A stretch of 64,000 nucleotides of DNA. It comes from Cenococcum geophilum 1.58 (taxonomy: Eukaryota > Ascomycota > Dothideomycetes > Gloniales > Gloniaceae). Position numbers and translations under genes: made by a program. Positions 11,470 through 23,488 of this stretch are shown here, one piece after another. Where the stretch lies: the NCBI GenBank assembly GCA_001692895.1, contig KV748201.1, forward strand, positions 124,001 through 188,000, read 5' to 3'. The notes under the pieces are model-generated. The model saw only the letters and a list, made by a program, of their open reading frames with translations, ran no database searches and was not told the DNA's origin. Within the stretch, counting starts at the first letter, position 1, and every line of letters starts with the position of its first letter.

Positions 11470-14160
11470 TTTCCTAATTAATAGTAATATACGGTAAAGC
11501 GAAGCCGGCAATTATAAGAGAGCTATATCTAAAGAAAAGGCCTTAAAGTTTAGCGGAAAGGCCCGTGTTATACTTAAAGTACTTTATTTTTCTCCTAAGC
11601 GTATAAGAGATATTAATAGAGAGAATATAGAAAGACTTAAAAAGATATTTAAAGAGGAGGGATGCCTACGTAAGGAGCTACTAGAACATTACGTACCTAT
11701 TATAATTAATATTAGGGAACTTAACCAAGCTATTAAGTATAGTAATAGTAATACAACCCTAAACACACTATTAGATAATCTAGGAGAGCTACTACCTTTA
11801 CTTAAATTCCCCCCTAATACGCGCATTAAATATCTTAATAGTAAATATTATATCTAGGCTGTAAAGGAATATACAACGCTAAATTCTATAGAAAAATTGT
11901 AAATTGTAAACTTATATCTAAAAGGTACGCGAAGAGACCGTTACCCTTCTAGGCTATTATTAATGCAATTCTAGATTTAAGCGCGGCGGTAAAAAGAGCA
12001 CTAGCGGAGAAATATTTAAATTCAATAAATTTTTTAGATAGAATAATCTATCGCAATATTAAAGAGTATACGTCCTTAGGCGATAAGTTTGCAGAGCTTT
12101 AATAGTAGGCTCGCCTTACTAAGTGCAAGAAAGATATTCTAAAATAATTTCTTAAGCATGCTTTCTGCGCTTACTTTAACAGTCTCCTTATTATCTATAG
12201 CCTCTAAATCGCCTTTAATATTAAGACGCTATATAAAATAATGGCCATAAAGGTTAATAAAGTAAGTAATTAATAACAGCTTCTTAGCTAGAAATCTCTA
12301 ATATTTAGCAGCTAGCGATAAATTATATCTAGTTAATCTTAACTGCTTAGGACAAAATCCTAAGTAGGAATAATAAAATAATAAGCTTAATAGACACAGA
12401 AATAGTAGAGTAAGTTTAACTAAGGGCGCTAGGTATATCTAAGAACAACTTAAATCTACTTATATAATTAATACGGGAGGGATAAATATTTTAAGAAGTT
12501 TAGGATAAGAGATAGTAAGAGGAAATATTAAGGAATTTAGGTACTATTCTATATCTAATACCTATAATTTACTCCTTCTAGCAAGATCTTAAATATATTA
12601 AAGGTCCCGCTTTAATTATATAAAGACTTTTTATAGAGCCTAAGAGACGCTCTAAATACTCTATTTATAAGGCAGCAGAGTATACCTATTTTAGAGTTAA
12701 CTAAACGGATAGTTAGGTCACCCTCTAAATTAATAAATCCTCTTTTAAATTATATACGGGAGACTATATAAGTTAAATCGAATTCGGATATTAATATCTA
12801 TACTATTACGCTATATAATATATCTTAAATATAGTACTAAAACCTGCTAAGAAAAAGGATAGGTAAAAAACGCCACAGCTAAGGAAACCTAATCCCCGGT
12901 TATAGTATAGTATTAGCAAATTAGCCTATAGCTTAGGGTTTAAGTTATTAGAAATTTATAGGTTGCGGCTAATAAATATAGATAATAAAATTGCCCGTAA
13001 TACTTTGCTAACGGCTAGGGATTACAAATATTATTAATACCCTAATGGCATTAAAGACCTAACTAAGTAGATATATAAAATATTTAAAACTGCTACTAAA
13101 ATAGAAAACACAACTTCTAACCCTTTATTAGTAGTAGATAGGCTAGGAGAGAATATCCTACAGCAATATAGGCAGCTCTTTAAGAAAACCTATAATAATA
13201 ACTAGTAGTTCCTATTTCTAGAATATATAAATAAGATTAACAAAGATACGGGGAATAGGGTTATATACTTTTTTATTAAAAAGTCTATTTATAATACTTT
13301 CTTTAGAATTAGCACTATCAGCTTACTATATAATTATTTAGCGCCCACTCTAGGGATTAATCAGTCTTTAGGTAAAGACGTTACTATAGATAGTTAGACA
13401 ACGCCTATAGAGGGGCAGATATTAATAACTGCTTAAAATAGCGTAGAAAATGGCCTAGACTAAGACAATATTATAGATAATCCAACGTTTATAAAGGGTT
13501 AGACCTCAATAGACGGCTTAGGCCAAGATACTACTATAAATAATTTAATAATGCCTATAGCAGGGCAGACAAATACTGTTTAAAGTAGCGCAAAAAATGG
13601 CCTAGACTAAGAAACTGCTATAAATAATCCGATAATGTCTACAGAGGATCGGACCTTAATAGTTAATACCTAAAGCAGCGCAGTAAATAGGGTAGGCGAA
13701 TATTAAACCGGTCTAAAACAAATCCAGAGGTATCCTATTATAGTAGCCTAGCCTAAAATATATTAATAGGTATTTTCGGAACTAACCCTTAATAACTATA
13801 GTAATAAAGCTAATATCCGCTAGGAAAGCTAAGCTATCCCTAAACAGTACGTTTTAATCTTACTCTAGGAAAATGGTTATTAGAAGGAAGTAGAGGAGCT
13901 TTACACCTATAACCAAATTAAGGCAATTTTAATGAATTATATATAGTTAAATAGAGGTTTTTATCCCTATAATAGGAACGGACGGGGTTTATACCTAAAA
14001 GAAGCTTTTAATGCTACAGTAAACGATATTAGCCGCACTATTTAGCTTATACGCCTAGAGGATCGACCCTCTATTTTCCCAATTTAGTACTAAACATAAT
14101 TTACTTTAGGGGTAAATATCTATATAATAAACATTAAGCTTAGCAGTGCAATTTAAGATT
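11470..14160 (+). pseudogene. DUF3723-family gene remnant
   Basis: The frame opens with KFSGKARVILKVLYFSPKR, then ENIERLKKIFKEEGC, HYVPIIIN and LNQAIKYS, and a segment ending YLNSKYYI plus AVKEYTTLNS, where the family usually has the cluster CLHGQHRI...A. It continues with VNLYLKGT and KEYTSLGDKFAEL, then ARLTKCKK and TLYKIMAIKVN. This succession follows the DUF3723 proteins known from accessory and transposon-rich regions of Fusarium-like fungi, whose function is unestablished. The C-terminal part (EELYTYNQIKAILMNYI, about 13880-14060) also fits. At least a dozen TAA/TAG codons are present. The start is not visible; the boundary at 14160 is approximate. Confidence 0.65.
13375..13715 (+). repeat. 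imperfect tandem repeat inside the DUF3723-like gene
   Basis: Two to three copies of a roughly 140-bp unit each contain AATGGCCTAGACTAAGA, then ATAATCCRA, then CCTATAGMRGGGCAGA. They encode a degenerate Asn/Gly/Asp-rich segment between the conserved N- and C-terminal parts. Confidence 0.6.
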
Positions 14161-14770
14161 AAAATGCTAGCTATAAGTAGACTAAGATCTATAAGACATA
14201 TATATAGCTATAAGACCACTAGAATATAACGGTCCTTCTACTATTTAGTAATTAATAGAGATAATTTAAGATTTCTAGGTACCCCTTCGCGCCTTTATAT
14301 AGGGCGTAGATAATTTACTATTTCCTTTATCTATAATATATAAGAATTTAACAATATAGTAAAACTTATTAAAGAGATATTTTCGTTGCAGCCTATACTC
14401 CAGCCTACTATAATAAAATCGACGCTAATAGTGCGTATTATGCTCGAGTATCTATTATATAGTCCTTTTATAGTAGGATATTATCCCTACTCTACTAGCA
14501 CGAAATCCCGCGAAACTACTCCTACTTAAGTATTAGGTTTAGATAGTACTATAAGGCTAGGACAGTATACTAAAGCTCCTAAAATATAGTTCTAGAGTTT
14601 AGGAGTTATTAAATTATTATACACTAGTATATTTACCCGCGTACTAGTAAGGGTAGTAAAGCATAGAGAGCTGTAACTTACCCTTCCTACTCCTTTCCTA
14701 AATTTTAGGGCGTTACGCTCTTTTTAAGTATCTAGAGTCTATATAGGTTCTAAGAGTCGATACTTATAAC
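14161..14770. other. RIP-degraded DNA, no gene recognised
   Basis: This may include the end of the DUF3723-like gene. No further domain was visible. Confidence 0.3.
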
Positions 14771-15110
14771 CTTCTAAGCGCAGAAGCATAGACAAAATGT
14801 TATTAAATCTGCGATAGAACGTAAGTATCTATAGTATAAATATATATAGATCCTTACCCGCTACTAGCCTCTCTATAGCTAGTAAAGGGCTAGATCTAGC
14901 CCCGCTAATAAATCTATTAATCTACAGGCCACGTAAAACTGCTTTAGCTTCTACTATAAGTCTTTATATAACTGCAGTATCCTAGAATATAGAACTAAGG
15001 AATATATCTAAATTGTCATAGTATTTCCTGCCAATGTCCCCTTTATCCCTTTTTAATCTATCCTAAGCGCCAATATCTAGAGCACAAGTATATTTGATTA
15101 TATTAGACCA
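14770..15110 (-). pseudogene. unrecognised reverse-strand frame
   Basis: A single reverse register reads YDNLDIFLSS, then VIQRLIVEAKAVLRGL with nonsense read through, then INRFISGARSSPLLAIERLV and FYRRFNNILSMLLRLEGY. Stops are TAG and TAA only. The alternating hydrophobic spacing suggests a helical protein. No family was recognised and no ends could be placed. Confidence 0.3.
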
Positions 15111-16255
15111 TATTTCTCCTATAGTTATTATGCTTTTAGAAGAATATATTACCTCTCTAAAATGCCTACTAGTTATTGTAGTAATTTAGGATTAAGTGCG
15201 AGAAATTAATATTAGTGGCTATAGGGATATAGGTCTCGTTGGTAAGCAAAGATAGTAAATAAGAATAATTAATAGTAAAGGTAGGAGCGGGTATAGCTTT
15301 AGACTAATAGTTAATCTATTATCTCTTAAAATTCTTACAAGGTGCCCGAAAACTAGTGCCCTCTACTATAAATAAACTTATTTCCTTTAGCTATTTATAG
15401 ATATAAGGGCCAAGAATTAGGCCCCTTATAAACTATAGGCATAGAACTCCTCTATAGCACTAAATAAGGCTTATTAATAGCTTCGCTACTACTAAATATC
15501 TATAATAAGCGCACCAGTTAGTATTTCCTTAGTCGTCTAATATATTTAATCTTAATATATTCCTAGATACCTTTTTTTTTTTTTTTTTTTATATCTATTG
15601 TATTATACTACGTACAATACTACGCATGCAGCCTTTAGGCTATAGCGCTATAGTTCTATATATATAAATCCTTCCTAGGCAGCTTAACATGTACTAGTAG
15701 CTAAGTAGACACTCCGGCCCGTTTTTAAATACTAGGGGAGTCCTAGCCTATTGGTGTTTTGTCCTAATATTTTGCTTACTATAGTCCAGTTTATACTAAG
15801 AAAATCACATAAAAATCCTGGCTCTTTTATCTATTTCTGCCGTATTCTGCCGTTCCTAGAGTAGAAAAAGCGCTCTAAAAGGTAGATTTTTAACGTAGTT
15901 TTATATATAAGAATAAGAGAAACCATATAGCTTACTAGCTTAAAAGTAGCTACCAATTACCCCCATACGACTGTTTAATTCTGTACCCTATTCCTTCTCC
16001 TTACTAAAGAAATAGGTAGGGAATTAGTAATTAGTAGGTACTCTCCCCAAAAGTAACCTACTAATCCTAGATTTACGCTTTAGAAAACGGGTATTTTATA
16101 AGGGCGAACCTTGTTACGTAAACCCACTCCCATAGGAAAATTTTTACGAGGTTGTCTTATATAGGGTATAAACACCAATTCGCCTATACACCTTATATTT
16201 AACATGCTAAAGTAACACGGGCCAGCCCCCTTCCCCTATCCCCTACTATAGCTAC
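15111..16255. other. RIP-degraded DNA with a poly-T run
   Basis: There is no recognisable gene. A homopolymer of 19 T lies at 15572-15590. It could be the A-tail of a reverse-orientated retroposon, but no body was identified next to it. Confidence 0.35.
15572..15590. repeat. poly(T) tract
   Basis: Nineteen consecutive T residues. Confidence 0.95.
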
Positions 16256-16267
16256 CCTAGCAGTGCA

Positions 16268-16311
16268 TCGTCTGCGGTACGCCTGCGGTGCGCCTNCGGT
16301 ACGCCTNCGGT
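16268..16311 (+). repeat. short GC-rich tandem repeat with two ambiguous bases
   Basis: Four copies of an 11-bp unit close to TGCGGTACGCC lie just upstream of the minisatellite. Positions 16296 and 16307 are N at equivalent sites of the unit, so the assembly did not resolve the copies. Confidence 0.85.
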
Positions 16312-16353
16312 CCTCTATAGTTTAATTACCTATAGCGCGACAGCCGTGGACCG

Positions 16354-16883
16354 GTTGTAGTAGAGGTCGTCTACTTTACAGCAGACTGGTTATAGAGGAG
16401 GTCGTCTGCCCTACAGCAGACTGGTTATAGAGGAGGTCGTCTGCCCTGCGGCAGACGGGTTGTAGAAGAGGTCGTCTGCCCTACAGCAGACGGGTTATAG
16501 AGGAGGTCGTCTGCCCTGCAGCAGACGGGTTATAGTGGAGGTCGTCTGCCATGCAGCAGACGGTTGTAGTGGAGGTCGTCTGCCCTGCAGCAGACGGGTT
16601 GTAGTGGAGTCGTCTGCCATGCAGCAGACGGGTTGTAGTGGAGGTCGTCTGCCCTGCAGCAGACGGGTTATAGTGGAGGTGTCGTCTGCCCTGCGGCAGA
16701 CGGGTTATAGAGGAGGTCGTCTGCCCTGCGGCAGACTGGTTGTAGTGGAGGTTGTCTGCCCTGCGGCAGACGGGTTGTAGAGGAGGTCGTCTGCCCTGCG
16801 GCAGACTGGTTGTAAGGGAGGTCGTCTGCCCTGCGGCAGACTGGTTGTAGTGGAGGTCGTCTGCTCTGTGGCAGACCGGTTGT
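16354..16883 (+). repeat. 35-bp GC-rich minisatellite, about 15 copies
   Basis: The unit contains GTCTGCCCTGCGGCAGAC, an 18-bp sequence whose 7-bp arms can pair, followed by GGGTTGTAG and GAGGTC. Copies vary between CTGCAG, CTGCGG and CTACAG at the hairpin loop and between TTATAG and TTGTAG in the spacer, that is, at RIP-type sites. The array keeps many CpA and TpG dinucleotides and is far richer in G+C than the surrounding DNA. A stop-free forward frame of 81 codons here follows from the repeat and is not evidence of a gene. Confidence 0.95.
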
Positions 16884-17332
16884 GGTGGAATCGTTGGTTG
16901 TGGTGGCTAGCGTCGTGGTGACGTGTCTTTAGGGGGTATACAACCGGCGGCGCCCTTGCGACGACGGACGGAGGAGCAAAGGGGAGGCGACGGACGGAGG
17001 AGCTTTCCTAGATACCTAAAAGCCCTAGATCGCGATAAGGAATATATACCTTATAAAGTACCTACAATACAAATACTATATATAGTAATGTTAGTTAGAG
17101 TAAACGACGTTTTAACCTAAGATAATATACGTGCTACATTTTGGCCCTAGCTTACACTTATAGGATTTATTATATTCCCTAGTATATTTACCTCTCTCTA
17201 AAATTCCAAGAGTCTTAATAATAGTTAAAGTAGAAAATTGGTACAATATATAGTTAAAAATGTGCCGCTTCTGCCCTTTACTAGCGTTTACTGTCTTTTT
17301 AAAATAGTTAAAACTCTCTAAATAGGGTGGAA
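16884..17332. other. GC-rich tail of the minisatellite, then AT-rich DNA
   Basis: From 16884 to about 17010 the DNA is GC-rich and lightly mutated, with a duplicated GACGGACGGAGGAGC motif (about 16962 and 16990). After that RIP-type composition returns. No gene was recognised. Confidence 0.5.
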
Positions 17333-17734
17333 ATGGCGGAAGAATTAAATTTGGCTAAATTTACGGATATACTTATAAGTTATTACAATTATAGTAAGGG
17401 AGAGTATTAACTAGTTAAATAAAGGCCTAGTATATTTTAACCGTTTATCGGCTTAGTTATAACACTTATTAATATCTATACTGCGTAAGGAGGGCACTAG
17501 TCCGTAATAGCTAAAATTATAATTAGAATAGTTAGTTTATATATAGGCCTATCCCTATTAACTTACGCGTAAAACTAGCGAAAGCTAGATAAGATTAAAA
17601 TATAGTATAATAAAGAGATGGCTAAGCCTAAAAGCATAGAAACAGTTTAATAAAGAACTATATTAAGCAAACGTAAGCTATTTAAAGCGACTCACTGTTT
17701 AGATATTTTATTTGTTAGAAATTCGTATCGCTAA
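17333..17734 (+). pseudogene. small membrane-protein-like pseudogene, unrecognised
   Basis: A frame of 133 codons starts at an ATG and reads MAEELNLAKFTDILISYYN, then PFIGLVITLINIY and KIIIRIVSLYIGLSLLTYA, two hydrophobic segments, and ends with the basic stretch RTILSKRKLFKATH before TAA. All internal stops are TAA or TAG in positions compatible with Gln or Trp. The product would be a small protein with two membrane-associated helices. I do not recognise a family. The ATG was chosen because the frame upstream of it loses coding character. Confidence 0.4.
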
Positions 17735-17795
17735 TTTCTAAATATATATATATATATACTATTCCTTATTAACTAACGAATTTTTTACTAAGGGT

Positions 17796-17845
17796 CTAAG
17801 GCTTATAGTTATAGCTTTAGTAATAACTAAATATTTTAAGAATTA
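17796..17845 (+). repeat. dispersed repeat, copy A
   Basis: The block AAGGGTCTAAGGCTTATAGT and its continuation TAGCTTTAGTAATA resembles 34289-34338. The two copies differ mostly by A/G and C/T changes. Confidence 0.5.
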
Positions 17846-17929
17846 ATTTTTATCCTTTTCTATAAGCTACGTCCTAACTATAATAGTAATAATATATTTG
17901 CTTAATATAATAGATTATTTAAGTATTTA

Positions 17930-19180
17930 TATATTAGGGCTATAGATTATTCGCCAAGATTGCTAAGCTTATTTACTATATAATTAGCAAAACTTTATTT
18001 AATTAATCCGTAAAGCACTAACTTAGACCTATAATCGTCAAAAGCGAGTATTGTATTAAGATCTCGCTATAAAGCGCTGGAAAAATATACAAGTCTATAC
18101 CGTCCTCTTAAAGTCTCCTTAGTAACTTCTTTTTAGTTTACCTAGGGTTTTAATACGTACCGCCTCAATATATTTAAACTTTAAGTAGCTAAACTCCTCC
18201 TGCTATAACGTTAGCCAGACGGTTTATCTAATATCCTTATACTAGCCATTAAACTACTTACCTTAGTAAAGCCTGTTAAACATATTACACAGTAACTCTA
18301 TTCCGTCCTCCGCGGCGATACTATTATCTTCTTTAAACTTTTGCTTACCTAAGACTTTAGTACTAACGTTCTCTATTAAGCGGTCAATAACAGTATTTAA
18401 GGACCCCTTTAGTATTACCTCCTATGCCAGATATATCTATATTAGCCTGTAAGTTTCTCTCTATTTTATATAAGTAGCTTACCGCATTAAGAGCAAAAGT
18501 AGCCATTAATTCCCCATACTCTTCTTCTAATATAAAACTCTCTACTATTAGTAAAGTAAATAGGAGTAAAGTTTAGGCTTTCCTTCATTTATTAACCACT
18601 CTAACTATTAGTCTAGAATTTCGAGCAGTCTATACGCTTTAAGTCCGCCTAAATGTCATAAATTAGAATATCGAGTTGCTCTATATTATTTTTTAGTATA
18701 CTCCCTACTTAAAATGGGTTACTTAATAGCTAATAAATATTTAGGAAGGAGGCCTCTTACCAAATATTTAGGCTAAACGGTATCTCTAGGCCGAGTTCTT
18801 TAACAAGCTTTATACTCAGTTTATACCGTCTACTTAGCTATATATTAATACGCTTCCTTTATAACTGTCTGCTCCTCTCTACAATACTAATATCTGTTAA
18901 GTTACTAGTTCTACTAGGTTCTTCTCCTATAGTTAGTCTCCCCACGCTTCTAATCCACTTCCTAGGTCACTTAGTTTTTACCTATAAACTTTACATTCTA
19001 TCTAGTACGTAAATTAATGCGCCCCTATGGTCTACTAGCTTATTCTTCTTAATACGGACTATAGCTCGCGCTAGTTTAACCTGCCCACTATACTACTCCT
19101 AAGCTCCCATATATTCTAGCATATTAATATTATAACCCTTTATATCTTAGACTAGCACGCGTATCTATTACTATCTTTAG
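17930..19180 (-). pseudogene. unrecognised reverse-strand coding remnant
   Basis: The reverse strand has a stop-free stretch reading EEEYGELMATFALNAVSYLY, then KIERNLQANIDISGIGGN (18410-18530). A frameshift follows, then another long register: VIDRLIENVSTKVLGKQKFK, ELLCNMFNRLY, EEFSYLKFKYIEAVRIKTLG (down to about 18130). Further 5' (18560-19180) a basic frame reads VKLARAIVRIKKNKLVDHRG and IERS. It may be one gene or two. The pattern is of a soluble helical protein. No known family was recognised. Confidence 0.35.
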
Positions 19181-20389
19181 GGCTTACCCTATATTTATCC
19201 TATATTCCTAGAGAGCTATAAGGGCCCTCTAGCTACATCTTATATACTGCCGTTTGTATTACTATACTCTAGGATTTTATAGGCGAGAGATTAAGTAGCC
19301 TTAAGGGCTTTCTCCTATAGCCTGCGTATAAGCCGACAAAACTAGGCCGATTAAAGGTAAGATCTCCTAAACGAGATACACTTTTAATAAATGGCCCTTT
19401 ACGTACCTTAGGCTAAGCCTATATTCCGACTATTATATCTAAGGTGACCTTAGTAATAAATATTCCATAACTCGGATTGCTAGAGTATCTTAAAGTAAGT
19501 GCTTAATAAATACAGGAATTAAAGGTTAACTACTAATAGTAAAACCATAGTAGTGGTAGGAATAGTGAGAAAGTATCTATATATGCTAGCGGGCGTTCCG
19601 GCATCCTAGGATATTAAAACAATTACGCCGCTATATAGTAACTAAAGCCTATAGGATGGCAAACCCGGCGGCATCACACAACCGTTTTAGAGACGTTAAC
19701 TATTACATAGTTAAAAGAGATAAGAAATATAAAATACGGATATTAAAGGTTACTTAACTAGTAGCGGTGTATATAGTCTTAATCTCTATATTGGCTTGCA
19801 TAACTGCCCAATTACTAGGGTTATAAGTCTAACACGCGTCCTACCAGAGGCTATCCCTTTAGGGACTTTTGATATACTTTAGCACCCTATTACCTACGAT
19901 ATAACGCAACAGGTTATATATTTACTTAAGCCGTAAATCCGGCTTAAGGGCTCTACTCTCTTAGTATCTCCGCACACTACTAAGTAACGAGATTTAAAGG
20001 GATTGCGATAACCTTATTTCTTTACTTTTAAGTTAAACCACAAAACCATTCTAATTCTCTTTACGTATAAAAATTAGATCCCGCCGATAATAGGTACTAA
20101 GTAAGCAAAACAGAATATACTCTAAAGGTACCTGTAAGCAAAGATTAAACGCATAAACCCTAATAGGAGAATAAAGCAAACACGCAGAAGAATAAGCAAT
20201 TAAAGAAAACTAAAGGAGCCCGGATAAAATAACTATACTAATTTAAACTCCCTTATCTATCTACCCTTATATTAAAAGCTAGTCTATAATAAGTAAGCGG
20301 ATTATAGGCAGCCCTAAAACCCTAGCTATAAGCGCGCTACGCATTTAGTAATTTTGCAATTATTGCTTTAAGACATAAAAGTCGTTCTT
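19181..20389. other. RIP-degraded DNA, no gene recognised
   Basis: All frames are closed by TAA/TAG at short spacing and no domain signature was seen. Confidence 0.35.
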
Positions 20390-22700
20390 TAATAGTAGAT
20401 CCTCCTATAGCTGGATTAGTAGCCTATAGAGGAGGTTAATGGTTATTATCTAGTAGGGGAGTTAGGTAGGAAGGCGGAGAAGTTAGGTTTATTAGGTTAA
20501 TAGGTAGTAGCGCAGTATAGCCAGTTAGTAGAGGAGCGTAGGGAGGTAGAGGAGTTTCGTTAATAGGCTAAGGAGCTCCTATAGCTCCTATATTTGCGGT
20601 TCCAGTAGTGGCTCCTATATTTATAGTTCCAGTAGTGGTTCTAAAGGCCCCACATCTACGTCTTAGTCTTATAGCTCTTTACCGCGTTTTTAAAGAAACA
20701 AAATCTATAAGGGGAATTCTAGATGCCGCGTATAGCCCTTCTAATAAACTTTTAACCTAAGGACAATTATGGTAGCCCTCTAGCGTGCTTTTAGCGTACT
20801 AATATACTCTAGGCTCGTCCGTAAATACTAGCTTTAAATATTACATTAGCGCGTTTAAATACCCTCTAGCTAGAGGAGTGCTATAACGTCTAAAAACGCT
20901 TCGGCCTATAATCAGTATCTACTCTTTTCCTTTGGTTTTTAGGAGGTTAATACTAGCGTTAGCTAAGATAAATAGCTCCTCCCCTCGATCTTATATTGCC
21001 TCTATATAGGCGTTAACTACTACCTCCCCTTCTATAAGATATAATACAACTAGTTTATAATCTAAGAACCTCCCTTAAGGAGCGGGAGTCTATAGAAGTA
21101 CTTAATATCCGTTATTAAATAGTCTATAGCTTACCATCTCTTTTTTAACCCTATTATTATAAACCCATCCTTTACGCGGATACAGTATAGGTCCGGCAGT
21201 TAGTATTACGCTATTTAAGGTTTAATTTCCGCCTGTATTATTAGCTGCTCCTATACTTAGAATTCCGCCTAGATTATTACTAGCTCCTAGAGGAGTTCCG
21301 CCTATATTATTATTAGCTCCTATAGGAGGAGTTCCGCCTATATTACTACCAGCTTCTATAGAAGGAGGAGTTCTGCCTATATTATTAACTCCTATAGGAG
21401 GAGGAGTTCCGCCTACATTACTATTAGCTCCTAAAAGAGGATTTCTGCCTACATTATTATTAGCTCCTAAAGGAGGATTTCCGCCTATATTACTATTAGC
21501 TCCTATAGGAGGAGGAGTTCCGCCTACGTTACTATTAGCTTCTATAGGAGGAGGATTTCCGCCTATATTACTATTAGCTCCTATAGGAGGAGTTCCGCCT
21601 ATATTATTATTGGCCCCTATAGAAGGAGGAGTTCCGCCTATATTACTATTAGCTCCTAGAGGAGGATTTCCGCCTATATTATTATTAGCTCCTAGAGGAG
21701 GAGTTCCGCCTACATTATTAGTAGCTCCTTAAGGAGGCTAATTTCCGCCTATATTATCGCCTAGCCAATTCCAATTAGGCGGAGATTTAAACTATAGGCT
21801 AACTTTACGCTAGTATCCGTAAGTTAGGACTAAAAGGCTATACTTTAAATACCTAGCCATTAACCCACTAAGTGGAATATAGTCTTAGTATAACCCATAG
21901 TTATAAGGTAAGACTACTATTTAAGCTCTCTGCGTTAGTATATCTTTATATATAAGGCATTCTATTCTATCCCTAATAAAATCCTAGCCTCTATTTAGGA
22001 AACGAGTCTAAAATCTAGCAATCTAGGTAGGATAGGCTGGATATCCGTTATTAAGGCCGCCGCGCTAAATATAGTCCTAGTATATAATATAGCTATAGCG
22101 CATATATCTATTTTATATATCAATAGGCTAACTATTCTTAACCTTATTCTTTATAACCTAATAATAAAAGCTATATTAGGAAAAGTCACTACTAAATCCT
22201 ATTAGTTCTACTAAATAAAACACTTATTTTAACATATCCTCTAAAAGTTATAATAGAAGCTTATTCTAATCTTCTTTTAGTACTTCTTCCCACCTTATAT
22301 AGACCTTCTATAGAGGGCCAACTCGTAGGGGAGGCGAAGTAAAAGATATATTAGGCTTAGTAGCTTCTCTAGGGCTTAGTAGTTAAGATTGGGTTTTAGA
22401 TTGCTATAAAGGTAAGAAAGGTAAAGAAGTAGCGTTTTTACTAGAGGATTCCCCCTATAGCCTTAATAAGGAGAAAGAAGATTTACTAGGCTCTAATAGC
22501 TATTATAAGTCCTTAGGCGTAGTAGCTGCAGTAGTAGAAACGGAAGTAGGCCCTATATGCTATTATGGTAGATTAAGAGGCAGTAGCGAAAAGAGAAGTG
22601 GTGGCGGTACGCCTCTTCTAGTTACGGCACTTACATTCGTAGGAGTTTAGTAAATACGCTCCTTATAAAAAGGTAAAGTACCCCTAGTATCCTTATTTCC
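20390..22700 (-). pseudogene. unrecognised gene with Ser/Thr/Pro-rich N-terminus and Asn/Gly/Pro repeat domain
   Basis: On the reverse strand a Ser/Thr/Pro-rich region (TPTNVSAVTRRGVPPPLL, ATKPNISFTSPP) is followed by a helical core (WEEVLKED, QDFIRDRIECLIYKDILTQR after reading through stops), then tandem 12-13 residue repeats of the form GANSNIGGTPPI (21230-21753). It closes with a conserved-looking C-terminal part: LIEGEVVVNAYIEAI, RGEELFILANASINLLKTKG, STPLARGYLNALM, STLEGYHNC. Nearly all stops are TAG/TAA. The repeat region lies between two ordinary protein domains, so it probably acted as a flexible linker. I do not recognise the family. Confidence 0.45.
21230..21753 (-). repeat. coding tandem repeat, 36-39 bp unit
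   Basis: About 14 copies of a unit like GTTCCGCCTATATTATTATT with AGCTCCTATAGGAGGA occur. The CTCCTATAGGAG part is a palindrome. On the reverse strand the unit encodes Asn-Asn-Ile-Gly-Gly-Thr-Pro-Pro-Ile-Gly-Ala. Copies differ by 3-bp steps (one or two extra GGA), so the reading frame was kept while the array evolved. Confidence 0.9.
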
Positions 22701-23480
22701 TAGGGAGAATATAGAACTAATAAAGGAACTAATGCCGGTTTAGTTCCCGGTACGGTTCCTAGTTTAGTTCCTAGCTTAACTTCTAGTTTAATATTCCCCT
22801 CGGTTTCCTCTCCTTAAACCTTTTATTAGACTTCTTACTAGGCTTCTTACTATTAAATTTCTTCTACTAGTTAAGCTAACCTATAGGTTAGAAGGAGCCT
22901 CCTACCCACTTAAACGTTCGCTTCGTTGTTTAGGACTTAAGGCTTATACTTAATTAGTATTAATTAGTCGCGGCCAGGGAGGCATACTCTAGAGAAGCTA
23001 GCTATAGTAATATTAGGCCAGCTAATAGAACGCTATAAGTAAGATAATTTTAGAGCAAATATATAGGATATAATTACCGTAGTTAATAAAGCACTATTCC
23101 TTTTATGCCCCTTTTTCTATATTATTAGGACTTTAGAGGACGAAAGTAGTTACCTAATTTAAGGCCCATTTTTGGGCTCTACACTAGAGTGACTAGAATA
23201 CGGATTCTGTTAGCCAAAATTAGTTACCTACACTTAGGTGTCTACTTCGTTGCCCTATAAAAGGACGTATTCTAGGCCCTCTTTATACTTTTAGAATATC
23301 TAAATATAGGGGCGATTAGACATATATAATATCTTTCGCACTTATATTAGCTAAAAATAAGTCTTAGCAAGTTCTATATAATAAATAAAGCTATACGTTT
23401 CCTTATTATCGCATAAGTGTTTATATTTTCCAGTCTAGGTCTAGCTTAAATTTAACTAAGCCTTAGGAGGGTCGCCTAAA
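22701..23480. other. RIP-degraded DNA, no gene recognised
   Basis: No register survives long enough to call. It could contain the promoter of the reverse-strand gene at 20390-22700. Confidence 0.3.
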
Positions 23481-23488
23481 TTATAACT

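Noticed and set aside
16535..16780. 81-codon ORF of Cys/Arg/Gly repeats
   Set aside because: It is a by-product of the 35-bp minisatellite, whose unit length is not a multiple of three; no sensible protein.
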